Below the pieces are notes generated by a model. The model saw nothing but the letters and a program-made list of their open reading frames with translations, was not told the origin of the DNA and did no database searches. Both the position numbers and the translations under genes were made by a program. This document shows, piece by piece, positions 1-13,102 of a DNA stretch of 64,000 nucleotides. The DNA is from Nonomuraea dietziae (GTDB taxonomy: Bacteria > Actinomycetota > Actinomycetes > Streptosporangiales > Streptosporangiaceae): assembly GCF_014195505.1 (NCBI RefSeq), contig NZ_JACIBV010000001.1:7564001-7628000 (forward strand). The letters run 5' to 3'. Each line of letters starts with the position of its first letter. The stretch's first letter is position 1.

Positions 1-1
1 C

Positions 2-1309
2 CAGCAGCTGTCGATGATCGGGTCGGCGCTCACCGGATGGGCGCTGCCGATCACGATCCTGGTCGACTCGGGCTCGGTCACGCAGTTCTCCATCCTGGCC
101 GTGCTCAACCTGGCAGGGCTGCTCATCTCACCGCTGGCGGGCGCGATCGTCGACAGGGGTGACAGACGCAGGGTGCTGGTCGTCGCCGACCTCTGCGCGG
201 CGGGCATCCAGGCGGTGCTCGCAGGGCTGATCTTCTTCGGCGACCTCCAGCTCTGGCAGATCTACACCCTGATCGTCGCCCTCTCCGTCGCCACCAGCTT
301 CCAGCGCCTGGCCTACACCTCGGCCGTGCCGCAGCTGGTGCCCAAGCGCTACCTCGGACACGCCGTCGGCGTCACCCAGATGACCAACGGCGTCGCCCAG
401 CTGATCGTGCCGCTCATCGCGGCGGGGCTGCTGGCCTGGATCGGGCTCGGCGGCATCGTGGTCATCGACGTGATCAGCTACGCCTTCGCCCTCGCCGTGG
501 TCCTGCTCGTCCGCTTCCCCGACACACTGCCGTGGCGGCCGCGCGAGCCGCTGGCCACCGAGATCCGCCAGGGCTTCGCCTACACCTGGCACTCGGGCGG
601 CCTGCGGGCGATGCTCGGCTGGTTCGCCGTGCTCAACATCTTCCTGTCGCCACTCCTGCTGCTGGTCTCGCCGCTGGTGCTGTCCTTCGCCACCCTGCGT
701 GACGTCAGCGTGGTCTCGGTGGTGACAGGGCTCGGGGCGCTGCTCGGCGGGCTGACCATGGCGCTGTGGGGCGGCCCCGCCAGGCGCAGGTTCAGAGGGG
801 TGCTGCTGGCCACCGTGGCGATCGCGGCGGGCAGCGTGCTCACCGGGCTCGCGCCCTCGCTGGTGTTGATCGGCGCGGGGGCGTTCGCGATCACGTACTT
901 CCTGACCCTCATGAACGGCATCTACTCGCTGATCGTGCAGATCAAGGTGCCCTACCGCTACCACGGCAGGGTCTTCGCGCTGAACACCCTCGTCGCGTGG
1001 TCGACGCTGCCGATCGGGATGGGACTGGTCGCGCCGCTCGGCGCCGCGCTGTTCGACCCGCTGATGGCCGAGGGCGGCGCGCTCGCCTCCACGGTGGGCG
1101 CGGTGATCGGCGTCGGACCCGGGCGGGGGATCGCCCTGCTGTACCTGGTCTGCGCGGTCGGCATGCTGGCGGTGGTCGCGGGGGCGCTGCGGGTGGGGCG
1201 GCTGGCCCGCTTCGACACCGACGTGCCCGACGCGCTGCCGGACGACCAGGTGGGCGTGGAGACGATCACGGCGAGAACGGCGGAGCGAGCCGCTACGTCA
1301 GGCGTTTGA
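2..1309 (+). CDS. MFS transporter, 5' end cut off by the window
   Basis: Polytopic membrane protein of the major facilitator superfamily, probably a drug or metabolite exporter. The reading frame is open to the window edge, and the residues before the first Met (QQLS) belong to the usual MFS opening, so the true start lies upstream. The loop between the second and third helices reads GAIVDRGDRRRVL, the typical MFS motif A (G-x-x-x-D-R-x-x-R-R), and about ten further hydrophobic helices follow. Substrate cannot be told from sequence. The 3' end overlaps the convergent phosphotransferase gene by 17 bp. Confidence 0.85.
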   Translation, partial: QQLSMIGSALTGWALPITILVDSGSVTQFSILAVLNLAGLLISPLAGAIVDRGDRRRVLVVADLCAAGIQAVLAGLIFFGDLQLWQIYTLIVALSVATSFQRLAYTSAVPQLVPKRYLGHAVGVTQMTNGVAQLIVPLIAAGLLAWIGLGGIVVIDVISYAFALAVVLLVRFPDTLPWRPREPLATEIRQGFAYTWHSGGLRAMLGWFAVLNIFLSPLLLLVSPLVLSFATLRDVSVVSVVTGLGALLGGLTMALWGGPARRRFRGVLLATVAIAAGSVLTGLAPSLVLIGAGAFAITYFLTLMNGIYSLIVQIKVPYRYHGRVFALNTLVAWSTLPIGMGLVAPLGAALFDPLMAEGGALASTVGAVIGVGPGRGIALLYLVCAVGMLAVVAGALRVGRLARFDTDVPDALPDDQVGVETITARTAERAATSGV

Positions 1310-2273
1310 CCAGGTCGGGAAGGATCGCGGCGAGCAGGCTCAGCCGTGCGTGGGTCTGCTCGCGCTCGTCGGTGCCGGCGCGCCGCATGAAGTCCAGGTA
1401 GCCGCGGACCCAGCCGCCGAACACCCACGGCTCGGAGGGGATCACCCCGCCGCCCGACCGGTAGCCCTCGACGACGGCGTCGAAGCGGTCGAGGTCGACG
1501 TCGCCGCCCAGCCGCGCCGACCAGTCGAGGGCGACCCCCGCGGCCTCCTGCTCGGCGACGTACGCGCCGGCGGTGTCCCAGTCGATGAGCGCCAGGCTGC
1601 CGTCGGCGCGCAGGAGGGCGTTCTTCGGGTGCAGGTCGCCGTGGGAGCCGACCATGGTGCCCAGACCCTCGGGGCGCTCGGTGTCGGCCCGCAGCCGCGC
1701 GAAATCCTCACCCTCCCCGGAACCGCCGTCGAGCAGACCGTCTGCGCCTGCGCCGGTGTCGGGCGCGTCGCCTGCGCCTGCGCCGGGGTCGAGCGCGCCA
1801 CCTGCGCCTGCATCTGGGTCGACCAGGGCGCCGGAGCCTGCGCCTGGGGCGGGTGGGCCGTGCGAGCCTGCACCGGGGCCAAGCGGGCCGCTGGAGCCTG
1901 TGCGGTGGACGGTGGCCAGCAGGGCGCCCATGCGGCGGCACAGTGCGGGGGTGAGGTCGTCGATGCCGGGCGCGCGGCCGTCCAGCCAGCGGTGCACGCG
2001 CACCACCGCCCCGCCCAGCTCGACCGTGTGGCGGCCGGTGGCCGTCTCGGGCACGGGCGGGGGGAGCGGTACCCCCGCGGCCAGCGCCCTGCGCTCGATC
2101 TCGATCGCCTCGGCGGAGGGCGCCCAGGTCAGCCGCTTCACCGCGTAGGCGCCGGTGATCGTGTCGAGCCGCCAGACCTGGTTGTGGTAGTAGCCGGCGA
2201 CCCGCAACCCCGGCGTCACCGCCAGCCCGAGCCCGAACCTGTCGCAGACCGACGCAACGTCAAGATCGCTCAC
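1293..2273 (-). CDS. aminoglycoside phosphotransferase-family kinase with a low-complexity insert
   Basis: Protein-kinase-like phosphotransferase (APH/choline kinase fold), about 326 aa. The catalytic loop is GSHGDLHPKN (Asp and Asn conserved) and the metal-binding motif is LIDWDTAG. The GTG start at 2273 places the N lobe (VWRLDTITGAYAVKRL, with the ATP-binding Lys) near residue 40; a CAGACT hexamer lies 6 nt before it, so the mRNA could be leaderless. Between the lobes, about residues 119-186, is a Gly/Ala/Pro/Asp-rich repetitive stretch absent from normal family members; without it the protein would be an ordinary ~260 aa enzyme. The substrate is unknown; an antibiotic-resistance role is not shown. 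It lies 14 nt downstream of the SDR gene on the same strand. Confidence 0.8.
   Translation of the reverse strand: MSDLDVASVCDRFGLGLAVTPGLRVAGYYHNQVWRLDTITGAYAVKRLTWAPSAEAIEIERRALAAGVPLPPPVPETATGRHTVELGGAVVRVHRWLDGRAPGIDDLTPALCRRMGALLATVHRTGSSGPLGPGAGSHGPPAPGAGSGALVDPDAGAGGALDPGAGAGDAPDTGAGADGLLDGGSGEGEDFARLRADTERPEGLGTMVGSHGDLHPKNALLRADGSLALIDWDTAGAYVAEQEAAGVALDWSARLGGDVDLDRFDAVVEGYRSGGGVIPSEPWVFGGWVRGYLDFMRRAGTDEREQTHARLSLLAAILPDLVKRLT
1720..1915. repeat. degenerate in-frame repeat inside the phosphotransferase gene
   Basis: On the + strand the phrase GCGCCTGCGCCGG and variants recur every ~40 nt, encoding PGAGS/DPGAGAG-like units on the minus strand. The insertion keeps the phosphotransferase frame open. 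Confidence 0.7.
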
Positions 2274-2287
2274 ATGGGAAGTCTGCC

Positions 2288-3187
2288 TTAGTCCGCGAAC
2301 GAATAGCTGACATTCGTCAGCTGTTCCGAAATTTCCCACAATCGGGCTGCGGCCGCCTCGTCCTTCGACGCGGGCGAGGAGTTGACGATCGTGGGATAGC
2401 CCCACACCTCGAAGGGCCCGTCCGGACCCACGTAGCTCCCGCCGGGCAGGCCGGGCACGGTCGCCGCGAACAGCAGCGGCAGCGCCCCTCGCTCGGCGCT
2501 CTGCGCGAAGAGCGCGTTGAACGCCGTCTGTCCCAGCTCCGCGAGCTTGTTGCCGGCCATGCGCGGGCCTGCCTTCTGCAGGTTGGTCGAGGAGTAGCCG
2601 GGGTGGGCCGCCACGCTGGTCAGCCGCCCGCCCGCCCGGTGCTCCAGCTCGTAGGCGAACAGCAGGTTGGCCAGCTTCGACTGCGAGTAGGCCGACCACC
2701 TCTGGTAGCCGCGCTCGGCGTTCAGATCGTCGAACCGCATCCTGCCGCCGACGTGCATGAGGCTGCTCACCGTCACGACCCTGCCGCGCAGCCGCGGCAG
2801 CAGCAGCCCGGTCAGCGCGAAGTGCCCGAGGTGGTTGGTGCCGAACTGCATCTCGAACCCGTCGACCGTCTTCCTGTACGGCAGCGCCATCACCCCGGCG
2901 TTGTTGAGCAGGATGTCGACGTCGCTCTCCACGGTCGCGGCGAACTCCCGCACCGAGGACAGGTCGGCGAGGTCCAGCCGTCTGACCTCGATCGAGCCCT
3001 TGGGCCCCGCCGCGAGCATGCGGGACCTGGCCGCCTCTCCCTTGGCCGTGTCCCTGCAGGCCAGCACCGTGGTGGCGCCCCGCCTGGCCAGCTCGCCCGC
3101 CGCGATCATGCCGATGCCGCTGTTGGCGCCCGTCACGATCGCCGTCTTCCCCGACAGGTCGGGAATCTCCGCCGCAGTCCACACCAT
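2288..3187 (-). CDS. short-chain dehydrogenase/reductase, retinol-dehydrogenase-like
   Basis: NAD(P)-dependent SDR oxidoreductase, 299 aa. It shows the Rossmann motif TGANSGIG near residues 19-26, the NNAG motif, and a catalytic YSQSK (Tyr-xxx-Lys) near residue 160. Sequence style (TTVLACRDTAKGEAARSRM, GTNHLGHFALTGLLLP) is that of the retinol dehydrogenase/WW-domain-oxidoreductase-like bacterial SDRs; the substrate is unknown. The ATG at 3187 gives the normal N terminus, and TAGCGT lies 7 nt upstream, suggesting a leaderless transcript. A perfect inverted repeat (AGCTGAC-4 nt-GTCAGCT, 2305-2322) lies in the last codons. Confidence 0.88.
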   Translation of the reverse strand: MVWTAAEIPDLSGKTAIVTGANSGIGMIAAGELARRGATTVLACRDTAKGEAARSRMLAAGPKGSIEVRRLDLADLSSVREFAATVESDVDILLNNAGVMALPYRKTVDGFEMQFGTNHLGHFALTGLLLPRLRGRVVTVSSLMHVGGRMRFDDLNAERGYQRWSAYSQSKLANLLFAYELEHRAGGRLTSVAAHPGYSSTNLQKAGPRMAGNKLAELGQTAFNALFAQSAERGALPLLFAATVPGLPGGSYVGPDGPFEVWGYPTIVNSSPASKDEAAAARLWEISEQLTNVSYSFAD

Positions 3188-3303
3188 GAACCCCACGCTA
3201 ACAAGGCGAAGATCGGGGCTCCGCGCGGGGCTCGGAGCCCGAGAGAGCGGGTGCGGCGAGGCTTCGGGCTGTTCGCGTGAGGGGTGGAAGGTCGTCGAAG
3301 GGG

Positions 3304-8496
<5,193 letters not shown>

Positions 8497-8601
8497 CCCA
8501 CCATGGTGCCTCGCCGTACCGACAAAACCTCGACGGGCCGTCCCGGACGGGCAGTTAGGAAGATCGCTGCCCGTTATTTACCCCTTTTTCGGTTTTATCC
8601 G

Positions 8602-8607
8602 CATAAT
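8602..8607 (+). promoter_or_regulatory. putative -10 hexamer of a leaderless promoter
   Basis: CATAAT (one mismatch to TATAAT) ends 6 nt before the GTG at 8614, so transcription would start at or next to the start codon. No ribosome binding site is present. No clear -35 box is visible. Confidence 0.5.
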
Positions 8608-8613
8608 GCACGC

Positions 8614-9933
8614 GTGCATAGCTATGACGAGCGCCTCACCAACCTGGTCTTCGACTACATGAGGCAGCGCCTCGCCCTCGATCCCGTTCCCCTCGACCAC
8701 CCGGGCGAGAAGGACAAGCTGGACGCGGCGCTCGCCGGGCTCATGACGGCCAAGGGCAACGACCCCGCCAGGGTCCTGGACATCTACGACCAGCAGCTCT
8801 CGCGCGCGGTCATCTCCGCCGACAGCAACCGCTTCCTGTCCTTCATCCCCGCCGCCCCCACCAAGGCCGCGCTGCTGTTCGACATGGTCGTCTCGTGCGC
8901 ATCCCTGCAGGGCATCAGCTGGCTGGAGGCCTCGGGCGCCATCGCGGCGGAGAACCAGGTCCTGAGGCTCATCGCCGACCGCGCGGGCATGCCGGGCACC
9001 GCAGGCGGCTGCTTCGTCTCGGGCGGCAGCGCGGCCAACCTGTCCGCCCTGGTCGTCGCCCGCGACACGGCCGGCCTGCCGAACGCCAAGATCGCCGTCA
9101 GCGACCAGGCGCACTCGTCGATCTCCAACACCCTGCGCATCATCGGCGTCGAGGCGCTGGTCGTGCCGTCGGAGGACCACCGCCTCACGGGTGAGGCCCT
9201 CCGATGCGCGCTCGAAGGCCAGGAGAACGTCATCGGCGTCGTCGCCACCTCGGGCACCACCAACGCGGGCATCATCGACGACCTCAAGGGCGTCGCGGAG
9301 GTCGCCCGCGAGCGCGACCTGTGGTTCCACGTCGACGGCGCGTACGGCGGCGCGGGCCTGTTCGCCCCCTCCGTGCGCCACCGCTACGAGGGCATCGAGC
9401 ACGCCGACTCCTTCGTCGTGGACCCGCACAAGTGGCTGTTCGCCCCGTTCGACTGCGCCGCGCTGATCTATCGCGACCCGCGCCTGGCGCGTGCCGTGCA
9501 CACGCAGGACGCCTCGTATCTGGACGTCCTGCACACCGACGGCGGCGAGTGGAACCCCACCGACTACGCCTACCACCTGACCAGGCGAGCACGCGGCCTG
9601 CCGCTGTGGTTCTCCCTGGCGGTCAACGGCACCGACGCCTACACCGAGGCCGTCGAGCGAGGGCTCACGCTGGCGAGGGAGAGCGCCGAGCTGATCAGGC
9701 AGAGCGACCACCTGGAGCTCATCCGCGATCCCGAGCTGTCCGCCGTGCTCTTCCGCCGCCGCGGATGGACCTCTCACGACTACTACGCCTGGTCGGAACG
9801 GCTGCTCGCGGGACAGGTCGGATTCGTCACCCCGACCGGCTGGGAGGGTGAGACCGTCGCCAGGTTCGCCTTCCTGCACCCGGGCACCACGATCGAGATC
9901 GTCGAGGAGATTGTCGCCACCATGCGCGATTGA
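8614..9933 (+). CDS. PLP-dependent group II decarboxylase-like protein
   Basis: Fold-type I pyridoxal-phosphate enzyme of the aromatic-L-amino-acid/diaminobutyrate/glutamate decarboxylase group, 439 aa. The Schiff-base lysine is K273 in VDPHKWLFAPFD; the aspartate contacting the pyridine nitrogen is in FHVDGAYGG; SGGSAANLSAL is the cofactor phosphate region. The substrate amino acid cannot be assigned. GTG at 8614 is chosen because the upstream frame is antisense to lhr and a CATAAT hexamer sits exactly at leaderless distance. The glyoxalase-fold gene follows after 41 nt on the same strand. Confidence 0.88.
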   Translation: MHSYDERLTNLVFDYMRQRLALDPVPLDHPGEKDKLDAALAGLMTAKGNDPARVLDIYDQQLSRAVISADSNRFLSFIPAAPTKAALLFDMVVSCASLQGISWLEASGAIAAENQVLRLIADRAGMPGTAGGCFVSGGSAANLSALVVARDTAGLPNAKIAVSDQAHSSISNTLRIIGVEALVVPSEDHRLTGEALRCALEGQENVIGVVATSGTTNAGIIDDLKGVAEVARERDLWFHVDGAYGGAGLFAPSVRHRYEGIEHADSFVVDPHKWLFAPFDCAALIYRDPRLARAVHTQDASYLDVLHTDGGEWNPTDYAYHLTRRARGLPLWFSLAVNGTDAYTEAVERGLTLARESAELIRQSDHLELIRDPELSAVLFRRRGWTSHDYYAWSERLLAGQVGFVTPTGWEGETVARFAFLHPGTTIEIVEEIVATMRD

Positions 9934-9974
9934 GGCGGGAATTGCGGGGACATAGAGCGGGAGAGGTGAGCGAC

Positions 9975-10463
9975 GTGACCATCGACCATTCGGCCATCGA
10001 GGCTGATCGCGAGCGCATCAGGCGGCAGTACCTCCTCCCGCACCGTCCCTCGAGCAGTGCGCGCGGCCTGCACCACTTCGCGCTGCTCTCCTCCGACGTG
10101 GAACAGACCATCCGCTTCTACCAGGACCTCCTGGAGTTCCCGCTCACGGAGATCTTCGAGAACCGCGACTACAAGGGGTCCAACCACTTCTTCTTCGACA
10201 TCGGCAACGGCAACCTGCTGGCCTTCTTCGACTTCCCCGGCCTCGATCTCGCGCCCTACCAGGAGGTCCTCGGCGGGCTGCACCACATCGCGATCTCCGT
10301 GGACCCCGCCACGTGGGAACGGCTGAAGGGCAAGCTGGAGATGGCCGGCGTGCCGCACCAGATCGAGAGCGGCGCCTCCATCTATTTCAGGGACCCCGAC
10401 GGCGCCAGACTGGAGTTGCTCGCCGACCATCTTGGAGAGATGTACGGCTCGCGCGTGCTGTAG
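9975..10463 (+). CDS. VOC family (glyoxalase/dioxygenase-fold) protein
   Basis: Vicinal-oxygen-chelate protein, about 162 aa, with the two βαβββ modules seen as LHHFALLSSDVEQTIRFYQDLL and LHHIAISVDPATWERLKGKLE. Candidate metal ligands are the His in each LHH and the Glu of ARLELLAD near the C terminus. The GTG at 9975 is 8 nt from a GGGAGAGG ribosome site; a GTG at 9966 overlaps that site and is less likely. The reaction is unknown. Confidence 0.85.
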   Translation: MTIDHSAIEADRERIRRQYLLPHRPSSSARGLHHFALLSSDVEQTIRFYQDLLEFPLTEIFENRDYKGSNHFFFDIGNGNLLAFFDFPGLDLAPYQEVLGGLHHIAISVDPATWERLKGKLEMAGVPHQIESGASIYFRDPDGARLELLADHLGEMYGSRVL

Positions 10464-10467
10464 ACGT

Positions 10468-10662
10468 CTATCTCCTCGACGCCCTGCGATCGCGCGGCCT
10501 GCCCTGCCGTGGTTGCCGCTTCAGGCCCGCGTGCCGTTCGGCGCGGTCGGCCTTGTCCTTCTGTACGGCGAGGCGCAGCTGGAGGAGCAGGCTGCGGCGA
10601 CGCTCCCGATGTGTCCTGGCGGTGGCTGACGGCTTGGGAGCCGATTTGGGGGTTTTCGCCAT
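10468..10662 (-). CDS. small highly basic hypothetical protein
   Basis: A 64-residue protein, MAKTPKSAPKPSATARTHRE..., rich in Lys/Arg with a central amphipathic stretch (RRRSLLLQLRLAVQKDKADRAERH). The composition suggests binding to nucleic acid or ribosome, but no family is recognised. ATG at 10662 follows GTAGGA at 8 nt on the minus strand. It is divergent from the DUF3046 gene (45 nt between starts) and convergent with the VOC gene (4 nt between ends), so it fills the space neatly. Coding status is not certain. Confidence 0.55.
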   Translation of the reverse strand: MAKTPKSAPKPSATARTHRERRRSLLLQLRLAVQKDKADRAERHAGLKRQPRQGRPRDRRASRR

Positions 10663-10707
10663 GAGGCTTGTCCTACCCATTCGGCGGCGGGTTCCATACT
10701 TGGTGGC

Positions 10708-10902
10708 ATGCGCCTGACCGAGTTCTGGAGACGGATGCGCGCCCACTTCGGCGATCCCTACGCTGAGTCGTGGGCCCGCGACTACGTGATCGCGCCCCTG
10801 GGGGGACGAACGGTCGAGCAGGCGCTCGCGCAGGGCGTGAGCGCGAAGGAGGTCTGGCGGGCGGTGTGCCAGGTGGAGGACGTGTCGAGCCGCCTGCGCT
10901 GA
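10708..10902 (+). CDS. DUF3046 domain protein
   Basis: A 64-aa cytosolic protein matching actinobacterial DUF3046 (MRLTEFWRRM...FGDPYAESWARD...). In actinomycetes this small gene is often found just upstream of recA. Function unknown. CATACT lies 7 nt before the ATG, so the transcript is probably leaderless. Confidence 0.88.
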   Translation: MRLTEFWRRMRAHFGDPYAESWARDYVIAPLGGRTVEQALAQGVSAKEVWRAVCQVEDVSSRLR

Positions 10903-10933
10903 GCCGGCCGTGCAAGGGGAGGGAGCACGGCCG

Positions 10934-11470
10934 ATGACGTTCGTCGTGGTCACGGGCGGGCCGGGAGCGGGCAAGAGCACATTCATCTACGGGCTGGAGG
11001 CGGCGGGCTTCCGCCGTACGGAGGAGGCCGGCCGCGCGATCATCCAGGACCAGGTCGCGATCGGCGGCCCCGCCCTGCCCTGGCTCGACCCCGTCCTGTT
11101 CGCCGAGATGATGCTCCAGTGGGAGCTGCGCTCGCACCGCGCCGCACAGGACGAGGAGGGGCCCGTCTTCTTCGACAGGGGAGTGCCCGACGTCGTGGGC
11201 TACCTGCGTCTGGAGGGGCGGCCGGTCCCCGCGCACGTCGACGCCGCCGCGAAGAGCTTCCGCTACCACCACGAGGTCTTCGTCGCGCCCCCGTGGCCGG
11301 AGATCTTCGAGAACGACGCCGAGCGCAGGCAGACGCTCGAGGAGGCCTCCCTGACCTACGACCGGGTCACGGAGGCGTACCTCGACTACGGCTACTCGCT
11401 GGTCGAGCTGCCCCGCCTCACCGTACGGGAGCGGGTCGGATTCGTGCTCAGACACCTGCGGAGAGCTTGA
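10934..11470 (+). CDS. small AAA-family ATPase / P-loop kinase-like protein
   Basis: 178-aa P-loop NTPase with Walker A GGPGAGKST (residues ~7-15) at its start, FFDRGVPDVVGY as a Walker-B-like segment, and an Arg-rich C terminus; it resembles the AAA_28 family, which includes putative nucleotide or nicotinamide-riboside-type kinases. ATG at 10934 follows a GGGGAGGGAG site. It lies 31 nt after DUF3046 and overlaps the convergent SMR gene by 23 bp. Confidence 0.8.
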   Translation: MTFVVVTGGPGAGKSTFIYGLEAAGFRRTEEAGRAIIQDQVAIGGPALPWLDPVLFAEMMLQWELRSHRAAQDEEGPVFFDRGVPDVVGYLRLEGRPVPAHVDAAAKSFRYHHEVFVAPPWPEIFENDAERRQTLEEASLTYDRVTEAYLDYGYSLVELPRLTVRERVGFVLRHLRRA

Positions 11471-11768
11471 GCAGCACGATCCCGCCGATGATCGCGGCGA
11501 AGGACACCAGCTTGGCGGCGGTGATCCGCTCCTTGTAGATCAGCGCGCCGAGGAGCACGGTGCCGATGGAGCCGACGCCGGTCCAGATGGTGTAGCCGAC
11601 ACCCACGTCGAGTGTCCTGAGCGCCAGGCTGAGGGTGAAGATCCCGCCGGCCGCCGCCATCAGTGTGAAGACGGACGGCCACAGCCGGGTGAAGCCCTGC
11701 GTGGCGTTGGTGCCGAGCGCGAAGGCGATCTCGAAGACGATCGCGATGGAGAGATAGATCCAGGCCAT
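11448..11768 (-). CDS. small multidrug resistance (SMR) efflux subunit
   Basis: 106-aa, four-helix DMT/SMR transporter with the essential membrane glutamate in IYLSIAIVFEIAFALGTNAT and the SMR signature VGVGYTIWTGVGSIGTVLLG. It is the second gene of a pair, 12 nt after its homologue. ATG at 11768 is chosen over an upstream GTG because GAGGAG is 8 nt away. Paired SMR genes usually form a heterodimeric drug/proton antiporter; substrates are unknown. Confidence 0.92.
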   Translation of the reverse strand: MAWIYLSIAIVFEIAFALGTNATQGFTRLWPSVFTLMAAAGGIFTLSLALRTLDVGVGYTIWTGVGSIGTVLLGALIYKERITAAKLVSFAAIIGGIVLLKLSAGV

Positions 11769-11780
11769 GACGGTCACTCC

Positions 11781-12140
11781 TCAGACTGTGGTGGAGGGGG
11801 AGAGGCGGTCGGCCAGCTTGAGGCCGAGGACCCCGCCGATGATCAGAAGGAAGGCCAGCACCTTCCACGCGCTCAGCGACTCACCGAAGATCACCGTGCC
11901 GAACACGACGGTGCCGACCGAGCCGATGCCCGTCCAGACGGTGTAGCCGACACCCACGTCGAGTGTCCTGAGCGCCAGGCTGAGGAAGAAGATGCCGCCC
12001 GCCGCGGCGGCCACGGTGAGCAGGGAGGGGCCGAGCCGGGTGAAGCCCTCGGTGGCGTTGGTGCCCAGGGCGAAGACCACCTCGAAGACGGCGGCGATGA
12101 GAAGGTAGGCCCATGCTTGAGTTCTTGTATGCACATACAT
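11781..12140 (-). CDS. small multidrug resistance (SMR) efflux subunit, first of the pair
   Basis: About 119 aa, four helices, with AVFEVVFALGTNAT (conserved Glu) and VGVGYTVWTGIGSVGTVVFG. The start is ambiguous: in-frame GTG 12155, ATG 12140 and GTG 12134 all lie inside the inverted-repeat operator, and none has a ribosome site, which fits a leaderless mRNA that a bound repressor would block. Adjacent to and divergent from the marR-type gene. Confidence 0.88.
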   Translation of the reverse strand: MYVHTRTQAWAYLLIAAVFEVVFALGTNATEGFTRLGPSLLTVAAAAGGIFFLSLALRTLDVGVGYTVWTGIGSVGTVVFGTVIFGESLSAWKVLAFLLIIGGVLGLKLADRLSPSTTV

Positions 12141-12154
12141 ATTCTGTGCATACA
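12126..12154. promoter_or_regulatory. perfect inverted-repeat operator between marR-type and SMR genes
   Basis: TGTATGCACA (12126-12135) is repeated in inverted orientation as TGTGCATACA (12145-12154), with 9 nt between. The site covers all candidate starts of the first SMR gene and lies just upstream of a TAGAAT -10-like hexamer (12157-12162) for the regulator, so it is very likely the MarR-type operator for both directions. Confidence 0.75.
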
Positions 12155-12188
12155 CATAGAATGGATGTCAACACGGGAGGAGAGACAG

Positions 12189-12614
12189 ATGGCGACGCTC
12201 GACGACGACATGTGGGTCGGAGTGGTACGGCTGCACGCCAGAGTGGAGCACGAACTGGCCGCAGCCCTGCAGCGGCACGGCCTCGGCCTGTCGGAGTATC
12301 GCGCGCTGTGCCACCTGTCGACGGCCAGGAGCGGCGAGCTGCGCATGCAGGAGCTGGCCGACCTGCTCGGGCTCAATCAGAGCTCCGTCACCCGCCTGGT
12401 CGGACGGCTGGAGGCCGCCGGGCTCACCCGCCGTGACCTGTGCGCCAACGACCGCCGGGGCGTCTACACCGTCATCACCGAAGCGGGGAGGGAGCGGAAG
12501 GACGGGGCGAGCGACCTCTACGAGCAGACGCTCACCGCGGCCCTCGACCGCGCCGCCTCCGACGGCCTCACGGCCACGGTGTCCGCGCTGCGGGAGTCAT
12601 TCGCCGTCGGCTAG
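12189..12614 (+). CDS. MarR-family transcriptional regulator
   Basis: 141-aa winged-helix regulator: MQELADLLGLNQSSVTRLVGRLEAAGLTRRDLCANDRRGVYTVITEAG contains the recognition helix and the β-wing (DRRG). The ATG at 12189 follows a GGGAGGAGAG site. Divergent from the SMR pair and separated from it by the perfect inverted repeat, so it most likely represses its own gene and the efflux pair until a ligand binds. Confidence 0.92.
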   Translation: MATLDDDMWVGVVRLHARVEHELAAALQRHGLGLSEYRALCHLSTARSGELRMQELADLLGLNQSSVTRLVGRLEAAGLTRRDLCANDRRGVYTVITEAGRERKDGASDLYEQTLTAALDRAASDGLTATVSALRESFAVG

Positions 12615-12866
12615 GACCGCCGCGACCGCGCGTACCGTCCCTTCGAGGTCGTCGGACGTGCCGTGGCCGCCGGGCGACCACAGGAAGACCCACGCCGACG
12701 TCGACGGCGTCGCGAAAATGATCGTCTGCCGGCCCGTGCGCGGATGCCAGACCCACAGCACGGGATCGTCTCCACCGACCATGCGCCCGACGAGCGCGTG
12801 GGCGGGGAGCAGCTCGGCGAGCGCCTCCAGTTGGGTACGCCGCTGCCCGGTGTAGGTGCTCGTCAC
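12597..12866 (-). CDS. hypothetical protein
   Basis: About 89 aa with no recognised domain; includes PVLWVWHPRTGRQTIIFATPSTSAWVFLW and an acidic C terminus. GTG at 12866 has GAGAGG 7 nt upstream; longer starts up to 12917 are possible. The 3' end overlaps the marR-type gene by 18 bp in convergent orientation. Upstream lies the recA control region. Confidence 0.65.
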   Translation of the reverse strand: MTSTYTGQRRTQLEALAELLPAHALVGRMVGGDDPVLWVWHPRTGRQTIIFATPSTSAWVFLWSPGGHGTSDDLEGTVRAVAAVLADGE

Positions 12867-12979
12867 GTCGCCGCCTCTCGACCCTTTTCCCAAGGATCTC
12901 CCCAGCTCAGCGGCCATGGCAACACGCCCGGCGTAATGTCAGGGAATGTCTGGCGACTCGGCGTGTTCGGGGCGCCATC

Positions 12980-12991
12980 GAACAGCCGTTC
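12980..12991. promoter_or_regulatory. SOS box (LexA operator) of recA
   Basis: GAACAGCCGTTC matches the actinobacterial/Gram-positive LexA core GAAC-N4-GTTC, with flanking TC and G extending the match. It lies 112 nt before the recA start and just upstream of TACTAT (12995-13000), a good -10 candidate, so LexA binding would block the promoter. Confidence 0.85.
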
Positions 12992-13102
12992 GGCTACTAT
13001 GAAACTCGCCGAACCGCTTCCTGCAGGCTCGGCGGAAAATTGTCGGTCCCACCGCGTAGCTTTCACTCGACCGACCAGACACGACCCTCCAGGGGAGTTC
13101 CC

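Noticed and set aside
2305..2322. Perfect stem AGCTGAC-ATTC-GTCAGCT as a terminator
   Set aside because: It lies inside the last codons of the SDR gene, has only 7 bp and no U-tract, and the next gene on the same strand starts 15 nt after the SDR ends.
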